In this document: piece by piece, positions 16,474 through 25,370 of the stretch
Position numbering within the stretch: position 1 is the stretch's first letter
Layout of the letters: every line of letters begins with the position of its first letter
Assembly (NCBI GenBank): GCA_003220685.1
Contig: QHTE01000060.1
Coordinates: 1 to 64,000 of the forward strand
Direction of reading: 5' to 3'
Origin: Candidatus Rokuibacteriota bacterium
GTDB lineage: Bacteria > Methylomirabilota > Methylomirabilia > Rokubacteriales > CSP1-6
DNA length: 64,000 nucleotides
Program-made: the position numbers and the translations under genes
The notes under the pieces: generated by a model
Databases searched by the model: none
The model's input: the letters and a program-made list of their open reading frames with translations, nothing else
What the model was told of the DNA's origin: nothing

Positions 16474-17865
16474 ATGTCTGGAACGATGTTCGAGAAGATC
16501 TGGGCCCGGCACGTGGTGGCCGAGGGCCCGGGCGGTCACGTCCTCCTTTATGTCGACCGCCACCTGCTGCACGAAGGCACCACCGCCGCGTTCGGACGGC
16601 TCGCCCGGAGTGGGCGGCGCGTGCGCCGGCCGGATCTCAGCTTCGCGACGGCCGATCACTATCTGCTGACCTCGCCGGGATCGGCGACGAGCGACGCCGA
16701 GACCCGCGGCATGGTCGAGGCGCTCGAGCGCCACACCGCCGACCAGGGCATCCTCTATTTCGGGGTCGGCGACCCCCGGCGCGGCATCGTGCACGTGATC
16801 GGCCCGGAGCAGGGGCTGACGGTGCCGGGCATCACGCTCGTCTGCGGCGACTCGCACACGGCGACCCACGGCGCCTTCGGCGCGCTCGCGTTCGGGATCG
16901 GCTCGAGCGAGGTCGAGCACGTGCTGGCCACGCAGACCCTGTGGCAGAAGAAGCCCTCGACCATGCGGATTTCGGTCGACGGCCGACTGGGGCCCGGCGT
17001 CGACGCCAAGGACCTGATCCTGGCGGTCATCGCGACGATCGGCGCGGGCGGCGGCGTGCGGCACGCGATCGAGTACGCGGGCTCGACGATCCGGGCCATG
17101 TCGATGGACGAGCGCATGACCGTCTGCAACATGTCGATCGAGGCCGGCGCGCGCGCCGGCATGATCGCGCCCGACGAGACGACGTTCGCCTACGTCGAGG
17201 GCCGACCGCTGGCGCCGCGAGGCGACGCGTGGCGCGCCGCGCTCGAGGAGTGGAAAGCGCTGCCGAGCGACCCCGGCGCCGTGTTCGACCGCGAGGTGCG
17301 GCTCACGGCGAGCGAGATCGCGCCGACCGTCACGTGGGGCACGAGCCCGCAGGACGCGCTCCCGATCACCGCGCGCGTGCCCGACCCGATGGCGGTCGCC
17401 GATCCCGGGCGGCGCGAGAGCATGGCGCGCGCGCTCGCCTACATGGGGCTCGCCCCGGGCACGCCGCTCGGCGACGTCGCGGTGAATCGCGTCTTCATCG
17501 GCTCGTGCACCAACAGCCGCCTGGACGATCTGCGCGCGGCGGCCCGCGTCGTGAAGGGCCTGCGTGCGGTTGTGCCGGCGTGGATCGTGCCGGGTTCCGG
17601 ACTGGTCAAGCGCGCGGCCGAGGCGGAAGGCCTCGACCGCATCTTTCTGGACGCCGGCTTCGAGTGGCGGGAGGCCGGCTGCTCGATGTGCGTCGGGATG
17701 AACGGCGAGACGGCGGCCGCCGGCGAGCGCGTGGCGTCGACGTCGAACCGCAACTTCGAAGGCCGCCAGGGCAAGGGCGCCCGGACCCACCTGATGTCGC
17801 CGGCGATGGCGGCGGCGGCGGCCGTCACCGGCAAGCTCACCGACGTGCGGACGCTCGGGCCCTAG
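16474..17865 (+). CDS. leuC: 3-isopropylmalate dehydratase-type large subunit
   Basis: A 463-aa aconitase-superfamily large subunit. The three cluster ligands are visible: Cys345 in SCTNSR, and Cys403 and Cys406 in [29 protein letters not shown] and the final [18 protein letters not shown] are family signatures. With the small subunit it isomerises 2-isopropylmalate via a 4Fe-4S cluster. However, no leuA or leuB is nearby and the operon continues with a MaoC hydratase, a FAH-type hydrolase and a TPP decarboxylase, so it may act on a related 2-hydroxy acid. ATG 16474 is used. A small dyad ATTAG-TG-CTAAT (16438-16449) lies just upstream. Confidence 0.88.
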   Translation: MSGTMFEKIWARHVVAEGPGGHVLLYVDRHLLHEGTTAAFGRLARSGRRVRRPDLSFATADHYLLTSPGSATSDAETRGMVEALERHTADQGILYFGVGDPRRGIVHVIGPEQGLTVPGITLVCGDSHTATHGAFGALAFGIGSSEVEHVLATQTLWQKKPSTMRISVDGRLGPGVDAKDLILAVIATIGAGGGVRHAIEYAGSTIRAMSMDERMTVCNMSIEAGARAGMIAPDETTFAYVEGRPLAPRGDAWRAALEEWKALPSDPGAVFDREVRLTASEIAPTVTWGTSPQDALPITARVPDPMAVADPGRRESMARALAYMGLAPGTPLGDVAVNRVFIGSCTNSRLDDLRAAARVVKGLRAVVPAWIVPGSGLVKRAAEAEGLDRIFLDAGFEWREAGCSMCVGMNGETAAAGERVASTSNRNFEGRQGKGARTHLMSPAMAAAAAVTGKLTDVRTLGP

Positions 17866-17866
17866 G

Positions 17867-18496
17867 ATGGAGCCGTTCCGGCACCTCACCGCCGTCGCCG
17901 TGCCGATCGATCTGCCGAACGTCGACACCGATCGGGTCATTCCGGCGCGCTTCCTCCGTAAGGACCGGAGCGTGCCGGAGTACGCGAGCTTCCTGTTTCA
18001 CGACGTCCGCTTCACCGCGGACGGCGCCGAGCGCCCCGAGTTCATCCTGAACCAGGCGCCGTACCGCGGTGCGCGCATCCTGGTCGCGGCCGAGAACTTT
18101 GGCTGCGGCTCTTCGCGCGAGGCGGCGGTGTGGGCGCTCGCGGCCAACGGGTTCCGCTTGGTGATCGCGCCGAGCCTGGGCGACATCTTCCATCAGAACT
18201 GCTTCAAGAACGGCCTGCTGCCGGTGATCCTGCCGGCCGACGCCGTCGCGGGTTTGCGACGCGGGCTGCACGAGCGACCGGGCGCCACGCTCACGGTCGA
18301 TCTCGAGACGCAGACGGTGACCGCGCCGGACGGCGGCCGGCACGGCTTCGAGGTCGACGCGTTTGGCAAGGAAATGCTGCTGAGCGGCCGAGACGAGATC
18401 GGCCTGACGCTCGGCTTCGACGCGAAGATCGCCGAGTTCGAGGCGCGCCACGCCCGGGGCATGGCCTGGGCGGTTCCCCCGCGCGCCGGCACCTAA
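17867..18496 (+). CDS. leuD: 3-isopropylmalate dehydratase-type small subunit
   Basis: The 209-aa swivelling subunit of the dehydratase, starting 1 base after the leuC stop. Family marks include DTDRVIPARFLRK near residue 20, the substrate-contact motif AENFGCGSSREAAVWAL and PSLGDIFHQNCFKNGLLPV. Length and motifs fit LeuD. The partner subunit and operon context decide whether the substrate is isopropylmalate or an analogue. Confidence 0.88.
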   Translation: MEPFRHLTAVAVPIDLPNVDTDRVIPARFLRKDRSVPEYASFLFHDVRFTADGAERPEFILNQAPYRGARILVAAENFGCGSSREAAVWALAANGFRLVIAPSLGDIFHQNCFKNGLLPVILPADAVAGLRRGLHERPGATLTVDLETQTVTAPDGGRHGFEVDAFGKEMLLSGRDEIGLTLGFDAKIAEFEARHARGMAWAVPPRAGT

Positions 18497-18512
18497 TCGC
18501 CAGGAGGGACAG

Positions 18513-18980
18513 ATGCCCGCCACGCTCAAGGTGGAGTATCCCAAGGATCTGTTGAAGCTCGTCGGCACGGAGCTCGGCCCGTCGGAGTGGATGACGGTCG
18601 ATCAGGCGATGATCGACAAGTTCGCCGAGGCCACCGGAGACCACCAGTGGATCCACGTCGACGTGGAGCGCGCGAAGCGCGAGATGCCCGGCGGCAAGAC
18701 GATCGCCCACGGCTACCTGACGTTGTCGCTCGTCCCGCGGATGGCGGCGACCCTGCTCGAGGTGACGAAGCGCAGCCGCGGCATCAACTACGGCTCGAAC
18801 AAGATCCGGTTCATATCACCGGTGCCAGCGGGCGCGCGCATCCGCGTGCGCCAGCGCATCACCGGCGCCGAGGAAGTGGCCGGCAACGGCGTGCGCGTCA
18901 GCTCCGAGATGACGGTGGAGATCGAGGGGCAGGACAAGCCCGCCCTGGTCGGGGAGATCATCGGCGTCCGCTACGCGTGA
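18513..18980 (+). CDS. MaoC-like hydratase/dehydratase
   Basis: A 155-aa hot-dog-fold enzyme that adds water to or removes it from enoyl-CoA esters. The hydratase-2 motif is present: ATGDHQWIHVDVERA (Asp and His catalytic) followed by IAHGYLTLSL. AGGAGGGAC precedes ATG 18513. It follows leuD by 16 bases and probably shares its transcript. Because it acts on CoA esters, its presence argues for a catabolic role of the whole operon. Confidence 0.88.
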   Translation: MPATLKVEYPKDLLKLVGTELGPSEWMTVDQAMIDKFAEATGDHQWIHVDVERAKREMPGGKTIAHGYLTLSLVPRMAATLLEVTKRSRGINYGSNKIRFISPVPAGARIRVRQRITGAEEVAGNGVRVSSEMTVEIEGQDKPALVGEIIGVRYA

Positions 18981-19016
18981 GACGCGCAAGGCGGGCCACG
19001 CCGGGAGGTACGTGAG

Positions 19017-19709
19017 ATGAAGCTCGTACGGTATGGACGACCCGGCGCCGAGCGCCCCGGCGCGATCGACGCCGACGGCAAGCTCCACGACCTCGGACGC
19101 GTGATCAAGGACGTGACGCCCGCGGCGCTGGCGCCGGCCTCGCTCAAGAAGCTTCGCGGCGTGAGCCTCGCGCGACTGCCGGTCGTGAAAGGCCGTCCTC
19201 GGCTCGGTTGTCCGATCGCGGGCATGAGCAAGATGGTCTGCATCGGCCTCAACTACACGGACCACGCGGCCGAGGTGGGCCTGGCGCTCCCGAAGGAGCC
19301 GACCGTGTTCATCAAGGCGCCGAGCGCGGTCTGCGGCCCCGACGATCCGATCGTGCGTCCGCGCGGCTCGGTGAAGCTCGACTACGAGGTGGAGCTCGGC
19401 GTGGTGATGGGACGCGACACCCGCTACGTGAGCGAGGCCGACGCGCTCCGCCACGTCGCCGGCTATTGCCTGATCAACGACGAGAAGCGGCAGGACGGCA
19501 ACACCGGCAAGATGATCTTCTCGTGCGCGTCCTTGATCGCCTACGTGAGCCGCTTCATGTCGCTGCGCGCGGGCGACGTGATCTCGACCGGGACGCCGGC
19601 GGGCGTGGGCCACGGCGCGAAGCCGCCGCGCTATCTACAGCCGGGCGACGTGGTCGAGATGGGGATCACGGGGCTCGGCACCCAGCGCCACAAGATCGTA
19701 TCGGCGTGA
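19017..19709 (+). CDS. Fumarylacetoacetate hydrolase family, internally shortened
   Basis: A 230-aa member of the FAH family, which cleaves C-C bonds in acylpyruvates or decarboxylates oxaloacetate. Visible marks are CIGLNYTDHAAE, the metal-binding LDYEVELGVVMG and the C-terminal VSRFMSLRAGDVISTGTPAG. Relatives are usually about 280 aa. Here GYCLIND (about residue 150) runs straight into EKRQDGNTGKMIF, skipping about 50 residues that normally hold the KGFDTFxPxGPW loop and the next strands. The frame is kept. The protein may be inactive, or the gap may be an assembly error. Its stop overlaps the GTG start of the next gene. Confidence 0.8.
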   Translation: MKLVRYGRPGAERPGAIDADGKLHDLGRVIKDVTPAALAPASLKKLRGVSLARLPVVKGRPRLGCPIAGMSKMVCIGLNYTDHAAEVGLALPKEPTVFIKAPSAVCGPDDPIVRPRGSVKLDYEVELGVVMGRDTRYVSEADALRHVAGYCLINDEKRQDGNTGKMIFSCASLIAYVSRFMSLRAGDVISTGTPAGVGHGAKPPRYLQPGDVVEMGITGLGTQRHKIVSA

Positions 19710-20851
19710 GCGTCTCCGGAGCCCGGTTCGCGGATCTCCTCGAGCAGCACCGGATCGACTTCTCCGCGGGCGTCCCGTGCTCGCTCATCGAGGACCTCAT
19801 CGCGACGCTCGAGACGCATCCGCGGGTCCCGTACGTGGCGGCCGTGCGCGAGGACGTCGCGGTCGGGCTCGCCGCTGGCGCGTGGCTCGCGGGGTGCCGC
19901 CCGGCGGTCCTCATGCAGAACTCGGGGCTCGGCACCAGCCTCAACGCGCTCGCCTCGCTGTCGCTGATGTACGGACTGCCGGCGCTGCTCCTCGTGACCT
20001 GGCGCGGCTACCAGGGCAAGGACGCCCCGGAGCACATCCTGATGGGCGACATCTCGCCGAAGCTCCTCACGCTCTGCGGCATCCCGCACCGCGTGCTGTC
20101 GGCCGCCTCGATCGAGGCCGATCTCGCGTGGGCCATCGCCGAGATGGAGCAGCGTCTGCAGCCCGTCGCGCTCCTGGTGCCGCCGGGGGTCGTCGAGATG
20201 GGCCGCGCCCACGCGCGGGCGGCCGGCCCGCCGGCGACCCGGGATGGCGGCGGGACGCCGTCGCCGCTCGCGGCCGTCCTCGAGCCGCGTATCTCGCGCC
20301 TGGTCGCGCTCGGCGCCGCCCTCAAGCCGCTCGGCCGCGAGCCGCTCGTCCACGCCAACGGCTACATCTGCCGCGAGTCGTTCTCGCTGGGCGATCGGCC
20401 TCAGAACTTCTACATGATCGGCTCCATGGGCATGGCGTCCGCCATCGGCCTCGGGCTCGCGCTGGCCCGGCCGCATCGCCGCGCGGTCGTCTTCGACGGC
20501 GACGGTAACCTCCTGATGAATCTGGGCATCCTCGCCCAGGTCGGCGCCCGCCAGCCGGCGAACCTGGTCCACTGCGTCTTCGATAACGGGGTCTACGGCT
20601 CCACGGGCAACCAGGCCTCGCTCTCGCACCAGGTCCGGCTCGATCGCCTCGCGGCCGCCGCCGGCTATCGCACCGCCGTCGCCGTCGTCGCGGCCGGCGA
20701 GGTGGAGGCGGCCGTGCAAGCGGCCCTCGGGAGCGAGGGCCCCCACTTCATCCTCGTCAAGGTCACCCGCGAGGAGGCCGAGGCCCCGCGCATCCCGTTC
20801 ACGCCCGCTGAGATCCGCGACCGCTTCCGCGCGAGCCTCCTCGCGGGCTGA
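19706..20851 (+). CDS. TPP-dependent phosphonopyruvate/sulfopyruvate decarboxylase-like enzyme
   Basis: A 381-aa thiamine-diphosphate enzyme joining the Pyr and PP domains found in phosphonopyruvate decarboxylase and fused sulfopyruvate decarboxylase. Near the N-terminus are FSAGVPCSLIEDL and VREDVAVGLAAGAWLAG with the catalytic Glu, then MQNSGLG. The TPP/Mg motif is FDGDGNLLMNLG with DNGVYGSTGN about 30 residues later. The GTG at 19706 overlaps the previous stop (GTGA). It probably decarboxylates a 3-substituted pyruvate. The PEP-mutase-family gene is 15 kb away in another operon, so a phosphonate pathway is not established. Confidence 0.8.
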   Translation: MSVSGARFADLLEQHRIDFSAGVPCSLIEDLIATLETHPRVPYVAAVREDVAVGLAAGAWLAGCRPAVLMQNSGLGTSLNALASLSLMYGLPALLLVTWRGYQGKDAPEHILMGDISPKLLTLCGIPHRVLSAASIEADLAWAIAEMEQRLQPVALLVPPGVVEMGRAHARAAGPPATRDGGGTPSPLAAVLEPRISRLVALGAALKPLGREPLVHANGYICRESFSLGDRPQNFYMIGSMGMASAIGLGLALARPHRRAVVFDGDGNLLMNLGILAQVGARQPANLVHCVFDNGVYGSTGNQASLSHQVRLDRLAAAAGYRTAVAVVAAGEVEAAVQAALGSEGPHFILVKVTREEAEAPRIPFTPAEIRDRFRASLLAG

Positions 20852-20883
20852 GGCGGGAGTCGGGAGTCTCGATACGCGTGATC

Positions 20884-20903
20884 GCGGCCGCGGTCCCGGC
20901 CGC
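20884..20903. terminator. Short hairpin between convergent operons
   Basis: GCGGCCG (20884-20890) pairs with CGGCCGC (20897-20903) around a 6-base loop, in the 50-base gap between the decarboxylase and the convergent cytochrome gene. It could end transcription from both sides. There is no T run. Confidence 0.4.
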
Positions 20904-21451
20904 TACTTCGCGCGCGGCGGATACACGACGATGAAGTTCGACTGATTGGGCATCGTCACCTTCGGCAGCGTCTGGGCGCTCATCTCGTCGCTGTCGCCGA
21001 TGATCCCGTTGAGGTTGAGCAGGTACGCGGTGAGCGCGTACACCTCGTCGTTGCTGAGCGTCTGCGGCTGCATGTAGGGCATCGCGCGCCGCACGTAGTC
21101 GAAGACGGTCGTCGCGTAGGGCCAGTAGCTTCCGATCGTCTTTACCGGCGCCTTGCTCGCGAGGGTGCCCTGGCCTCCGACGAGTCGGTCGTTCGGCTGC
21201 CCCGCGCCGCGGGCGCCGTGGCAGGCCTGGCACTTCTGCTCGTACACGAGCGCCCCTGCTGACGGCGTCCCCTTGCCCGGCGGCAGGCCGGCGCCGTCGG
21301 GTCCGACGCTGATGTCCCAGCCGGCGACCTGCGCCGGGGTCGCCTCGCGCCCGAGGTTCGGACCTTCGGTCGTCCCGGCCGTCACCCCCGCGCCGGCGCA
21401 GCCCCCGACGACGAGTGCCAGCGCCAGGGCGGCGAGATCACGCGTAGACAT
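20903..21451 (-). CDS. c-type cytochrome, SoxD/SorB-like electron acceptor
   Basis: A 182-aa monoheme cytochrome. The N-terminus is a lipoprotein signal (ALALALVVGGCAGAG, Cys18), so it is probably anchored in the periplasm. The single haem site is CQACHG near residue 75; the likely sixth ligand is a Met in MPYMQP. It starts 14 bases inside the end of the SoxC-like gene, a typical pairing in which the cytochrome takes electrons from the molybdenum subunit. Equivalent small cytochromes partner sulfite dehydrogenases (SorAB) or SoxCD. Confidence 0.85.
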   Translation of the reverse strand: MSTRDLAALALALVVGGCAGAGVTAGTTEGPNLGREATPAQVAGWDISVGPDGAGLPPGKGTPSAGALVYEQKCQACHGARGAGQPNDRLVGGQGTLASKAPVKTIGSYWPYATTVFDYVRRAMPYMQPQTLSNDEVYALTAYLLNLNGIIGDSDEMSAQTLPKVTMPNQSNFIVVYPPRAK

Positions 21452-22676
21452 GCTTCACCTCGCCGCCCGCCGCCACGCTCCAGGCCTGGATGCCGTTGAA
21501 GTGAAAGATCGCGTTGTTGCCGTGCTCGGCGACGAACCGGTCGCGCTCCGGCTGCACGGCGCCCGTGTCGTCGGTGGCGCGCGACTTGAGCACGGCCGCG
21601 GCGCCGTCCCACCGCCACGGCAGCCGGAACCGCGTGAGCGCGCGCGGCAGCACCGGCGCGACGAGCGGCGCCGCCGCCCACGTGCGGCCGCCGTCGGTCG
21701 ACACGTCGACCTTCTTGATCGTGCCGTTGCCCGACCACGCGATGCCCGAGATCTGATGGAGCCCGGGCCCCGGCAGGGTCATGCCGTGCGAGGGGCGCGT
21801 GATGACGGACTTCACCTCCATCGGGTAGGTGAACATCAGCGACTTGCCGTCGCCCTGGAGGTCGGTGTAGCGCGACGTCTCGTCCTTCGTCATGACCGGC
21901 GCGGACACGACCTTGAGGCGCCGGAGCCACTTCACGCTCATGTTGCCTTCCCACCCCGGCAGGAACAACCGCACCGGATAGCCGTTCTCGGGACGCAGCC
22001 GCTCGCCGTTCTGGAACAGCGCGAGGATCGCGTCGTCCATCGCCTTGGCCATCGGAATGCTGCGGCTCATGGCGGCAGCGTCCGCGCCCTCGGCGAGAAT
22101 CCACCGGGCGCTCCGGTCGACGCCGGCTTCCTCGAGCAGCACGCGCAGCGGCACGCCGGTCCACTCGCTGCACGACACCAGGCCGTGCGTCTGTCCGGCG
22201 GTGACATTCGGCGGCGTCGGCTGGTAGAGGAGCTGGCTGTTGCCGGAGCACTCGAGGAAGTGGATCCGGGAGACCATCGGATAGCGCAGCAGCGCGTCCA
22301 CGCCGAAGACCAGGGGACGCTTCACCATACCGTGGACGAGGAGACGGTGCTGGGCCGGGTCGATGTCGGGGACGCCGCTGTGGTGGCGTTCGAAGTGCAG
22401 CCCGCTCGGCGTGATCGTGCCCTCGAGCGACTCGAGCGGCGTGCGCGAGGCTCCGCTGCCCGTCGTCCCGGGCTGCGAGCGGATCAGCGTGCGCGTCACC
22501 TTGCTTTCGTACTTCGCGGGGCTGCCGTACTCGCCCATTCCGGCGCCGGGGATCTTCATCGACGGAGGAATTTCGGGCGGCTCGACCGCGCCGGCGCTTC
22601 TGACGCCGCCGGCCGCCAGCCCGCTCGCGAGCACCCCCACGCTCCGTCTGAGGAAACGCCGCTTGGATTCGTTCAC
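21438..22676 (-). CDS. soxC: Molybdopterin sulfite dehydrogenase, SoxC/SorA type
   Basis: A 412-aa periplasmic sulfite-oxidase-family enzyme. A twin-arginine signal (SKRRFLRRSVGVLASG) fits export of a folded Mo protein. The Mo-ligating Cys is in GLVSCSEWTGVPLR, and IHFLECSGNS, LFLPGWEGNMSVKWLRRL and TRPSHGM are typical of SoxC. A C-terminal dimerisation domain (GIAWSGNGTIKKVDVSTDGG) completes it. With the overlapping cytochrome it would oxidise sulfite, or sulfane sulfur as part of Sox. No soxXYZAB genes are in view, so the exact substrate is open. Confidence 0.87.
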   Translation of the reverse strand: MNESKRRFLRRSVGVLASGLAAGGVRSAGAVEPPEIPPSMKIPGAGMGEYGSPAKYESKVTRTLIRSQPGTTGSGASRTPLESLEGTITPSGLHFERHHSGVPDIDPAQHRLLVHGMVKRPLVFGVDALLRYPMVSRIHFLECSGNSQLLYQPTPPNVTAGQTHGLVSCSEWTGVPLRVLLEEAGVDRSARWILAEGADAAAMSRSIPMAKAMDDAILALFQNGERLRPENGYPVRLFLPGWEGNMSVKWLRRLKVVSAPVMTKDETSRYTDLQGDGKSLMFTYPMEVKSVITRPSHGMTLPGPGLHQISGIAWSGNGTIKKVDVSTDGGRTWAAAPLVAPVLPRALTRFRLPWRWDGAAAVLKSRATDDTGAVQPERDRFVAEHGNNAIFHFNGIQAWSVAAGGEVKHVYA

Positions 22677-22719
22677 GATGCACCCCCTGACGATCCCGGC
22701 CGCTCGCCGCTGGCTTCCC

Positions 22720-23466
22720 CTAGCTATCCCCCCGCCACAGCGCCATCCTCTTGAACCCCTCGGCGTGCTTCACGCCGATCTCCTTGCCATCGCGCAGCGC
22801 CCACGCGCGCAAGAGATCGTCGACCCACTCGCCCTTGCCCACCTGCGAGACGTGCGCCCGGAGCGCGGCGCACTTGGGCGCGAGCGTCTCGGTGATGTCG
22901 ACGTAGGTGTCGGCGGGGCTCGCGCCGCTGATGAAGACCTCCTTCACCTTGTGCGGCTCGAGACCCTCTGCCAGCAGCTCCTGGAAGATCACCCGCGTCT
23001 CGGAGGACGGAAAGACCGCGTCGAGCGCGGCGCTGGCGACCGCGCGGTGGTCGGGGTGGTTCAGGTACTGGCGGCCGTACCAGCGCATCGTCGGGTCGCC
23101 GCACACCACCACGTGGGGCCGGACGCGTCGAATCACGCGCGTGAGATCGCGCCGGAGCGCGATGGTCGGCTCGACGACGCCGTCCTGGTAGCCGAGGAAG
23201 ACGACGTCCTTCACGCCGAGGATCTTCGCGGCGTCCCACGACTCGCGCTCGCGGATCGGGATCAGCCCCGTGTTGTCGGGCGTGTGCTCGTTGGTGCCGG
23301 CGCCGCCGGTCGTGACCAGACAGAACACGACGTCGCGTCCTTCGCGCGCCCAGCGGGCGACGCTGCCGGCGATCGTGAACTCGTTGTCGTCCGGGTGCGC
23401 CGAGATGCACAGAATGCGCGTGTACTCGGACGAGAGCGTGTGGGGCTTGCGCTTGCGGTCGGCCAT
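22720..23466 (-). CDS. PIG-L family deacetylase (LmbE-like)
   Basis: A 248-aa zinc-dependent N-deacetylase of the PIG-L/LmbE fold. The metal site is visible as SAHPDDNEF near residue 25 and LNHPDHRAV near residue 135. Family members remove acetyl groups from GlcNAc-linked molecules or antibiotics. It has no signal peptide and so is cytosolic. It is 12 bases after the acyl-CoA carboxylase stop, in the same probable operon. What it acts on here is unknown. Confidence 0.88.
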   Translation of the reverse strand: MADRKRKPHTLSSEYTRILCISAHPDDNEFTIAGSVARWAREGRDVVFCLVTTGGAGTNEHTPDNTGLIPIRERESWDAAKILGVKDVVFLGYQDGVVEPTIALRRDLTRVIRRVRPHVVVCGDPTMRWYGRQYLNHPDHRAVASAALDAVFPSSETRVIFQELLAEGLEPHKVKEVFISGASPADTYVDITETLAPKCAALRAHVSQVGKGEWVDDLLRAWALRDGKEIGVKHAEGFKRMALWRGDS

Positions 23467-23478
23467 GACGCCCCGGAG

Positions 23479-25026
23479 CTATCCGCGCATCCCAAAGCTT
23501 GACGGGCCCGGGCGTCTCAGCGGCGCGGTGAGGTTGGCGAACTCGCAAAGGAGCGGCCGCGTGTCGCGCGGGTCGACGATCTCCTCGATCCAGAAGGCCT
23601 CGGCCGAGCGGAAGGGCGAGCGGAGCTTGTTCAGCCGCGCCTCGATCTCGGCCATCTTCGCCTTCGGGTCGGGCGCCGCGTCGAGGTCGGCGCGGTAGGC
23701 GGCCTCGATGCCGCCCTCGAGCGGCAGGGAGCCCCAGCGGCCCGAGGGCCACGCGTAGCGCAGGCAGTAGCGGCTCTGGTTTCGGTGCGCGGCGCCGGCG
23801 ACGCCGAACGAGTTGCGCACGATCACGGCGCACCAGGGAACCGTGGTCTGCCACATCGCCGCCATCGCGCGCACGCCCTGCTTGATCGTCCCGCTCTTCT
23901 CGGCGTCGAGCCCGATGAGGAAGCCGGGGCAGTCCACGAGATAGACGACCGGCAGATGGAACGTCTGCGCGATGTCGAGGAAGCGCTCGACCTTCTGGCA
24001 GGTGTCGGCCGGCCAGGCCCCGCCGTAGAAGTACGGATCGCTCGCCATGAGCGCCACCGGCCAGCCGTCGAGCCGCACGTAGCCCGTGATGACGGATCGG
24101 CCGTAGAGCGGCGCCACCTCGTAGAACGAGCCCTGATCGACCACGGCCTCGACGATGCGCCGCATCTTGTAGGGTTTGCGCGGGTCGTGCGGGATCGCCT
24201 CGAAGAGCCAGGGATCGCGGCGCTGGGGGTCGTCGCCCCGCGGACCGCGCGGCGGCAGGTCGTCGATCGAGGACGGGAAGTACGAGAGAAAGCGCCGTGC
24301 GCGCGCGAAGGCCTCTTCCTCGCTGTCGACGGCGTCGTCGACCGCGCCGGCCTTGAGCTGGATCTCCCAGCCGCCGAGCTCGTTCTTCGTGAGCTTCTGA
24401 CCGAGGCGCTCGACCACCGGCGGTCCGGCCACGAAAAGCGCCGAGAGGTTCTTCACCATCACCGAGTAGTGCGCCGCGGCGAGGTGGGCGGCGCCGAGTC
24501 CCGCGACCGAGCCGAGACCGAGCGCCACCCGCGGGATCGTCGCCATGTTGTTGACGACCCACTCCCAGCCGTCGACGCCGGGCACGTTCGCGCGGCCCGT
24601 GGTCTCGATCGTCTTCACCGAGCCGCCGCCACCCGAGCCCTCCACGAGGCGGATGAGCGGCAGGCGCAGATCGTGGGCCATCCGCTCGCACTGATTGTGC
24701 TTGCCCTTGATGGTCGCGTCGGCCGAACCGCCGCGCACCGTGAAGTCGTCGCCGCCGATCACGACCGGCCGGCCGTCGATCTCGGCACGGCCGAACACGA
24801 AGTTCGACGGGGTGAAGGCGACCAGGTCGTTGTTCGCGTCGTAGCGGGCGCTGCCGGCGATCTTGCCGATCTCGTGGAAGCTGCCGGGGTCGGCGAGCTT
24901 GGCGACGCGCTCGAGGATCGTCAGCCGCCCGCCGTCGTGCTGGCGCTTCACGCGCTCAGGCCCGCCCAGCTGCGAGGCGAGCTCCTCGCGGCGCCTCAGC
25001 TCGTCCAGCTCCTTTTGCCAGTCCAA
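23479..25026 (-). CDS. Acyl-CoA carboxylase carboxyltransferase (beta) subunit
   Basis: A 515-aa carboxyltransferase with the two crotonase-like halves of propionyl-/methylcrotonyl-CoA carboxylases. The N-half has LVEGSGGGGSVKTIETTG and GLGSVAGLGAAHLAAAHYSV. The C-half has LVDCPGFLIGLDAEKSGTIK, followed by NSFGVAGAAH. It moves a carboxyl group from biotin to an acyl-CoA. The biotin carboxylase and carrier subunits are not in the window. A 48-aa gene lies 13 bases upstream and shares the promoter at 25210. Substrate specificity cannot be read. Confidence 0.9.
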   Translation of the reverse strand: MDWQKELDELRRREELASQLGGPERVKRQHDGGRLTILERVAKLADPGSFHEIGKIAGSARYDANNDLVAFTPSNFVFGRAEIDGRPVVIGGDDFTVRGGSADATIKGKHNQCERMAHDLRLPLIRLVEGSGGGGSVKTIETTGRANVPGVDGWEWVVNNMATIPRVALGLGSVAGLGAAHLAAAHYSVMVKNLSALFVAGPPVVERLGQKLTKNELGGWEIQLKAGAVDDAVDSEEEAFARARRFLSYFPSSIDDLPPRGPRGDDPQRRDPWLFEAIPHDPRKPYKMRRIVEAVVDQGSFYEVAPLYGRSVITGYVRLDGWPVALMASDPYFYGGAWPADTCQKVERFLDIAQTFHLPVVYLVDCPGFLIGLDAEKSGTIKQGVRAMAAMWQTTVPWCAVIVRNSFGVAGAAHRNQSRYCLRYAWPSGRWGSLPLEGGIEAAYRADLDAAPDPKAKMAEIEARLNKLRSPFRSAEAFWIEEIVDPRDTRPLLCEFANLTAPLRRPGPSSFGMRG

Positions 25027-25039
25027 GCCGGACGCTCCG

Positions 25040-25186
25040 CTACTCTTGCCTGCGGCGGCGGTCGTCGCCGCGATTCGGGTAGCGCTGGCGCAGGAGCTCG
25101 ATGAGCTTCTGCTCCTCTTTCCGCGTCAGGGCGTCGAGCCAGCTCCTGTCGTCTCGGCCGTCGTCGCGGTCGGCGTTCTCGGACAC
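25040..25186 (-). CDS. 48-aa charged protein leading the carboxylase operon
   Basis: A GTG-started gene with a very strong GGAGGTGAG ribosome site. The product is SENADRDDGRDDRSW, then LDALTRKEEQKLIELLRQRYP, then a basic tail. The middle is a predicted amphipathic helix; the ends are acidic and basic. It ends 13 bases before the carboxyltransferase start and its GTG lies about 16 bases after the predicted transcription start. I do not recognise it. It might be a small subunit or assembly factor of the carboxylase; the start and stop spacing argue strongly that it is translated. Confidence 0.7.
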   Translation of the reverse strand: MSENADRDDGRDDRSWLDALTRKEEQKLIELLRQRYPNRGDDRRRRQE

Positions 25187-25209
25187 ATCTCACCTCCCAG
25201 GGCCCCGTC

Positions 25210-25242
25210 ATTATACGGGACGCGTGCCGGAATACGGGACGC
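25210..25242 (-). promoter_or_regulatory. Carboxylase operon promoter with 11-bp direct repeats
   Basis: On the minus strand a perfect TATAAT lies at 25215-25210. No TTGACA is at -35; instead two copies of GCGTCCCGTAT (plus-strand 25232-25242 and 25213-25223) sit 19 bases apart, the second overlapping the -10 box. Two-turn spacing suggests a dimeric regulator binding the promoter itself. Confidence 0.6.
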
Positions 25243-25370
25243 CCGCAGGCTCGGCGGTGTGCGACGCATCTACTATTCACAGGCGCGTCGGTCGGCGGGG
25301 CCCGGCCCCGCTACGGTCTCACGCGCGCAGAGCGCGGTGGCGAGCCGACTGGCTCGGAGGGAGGCCCGGC

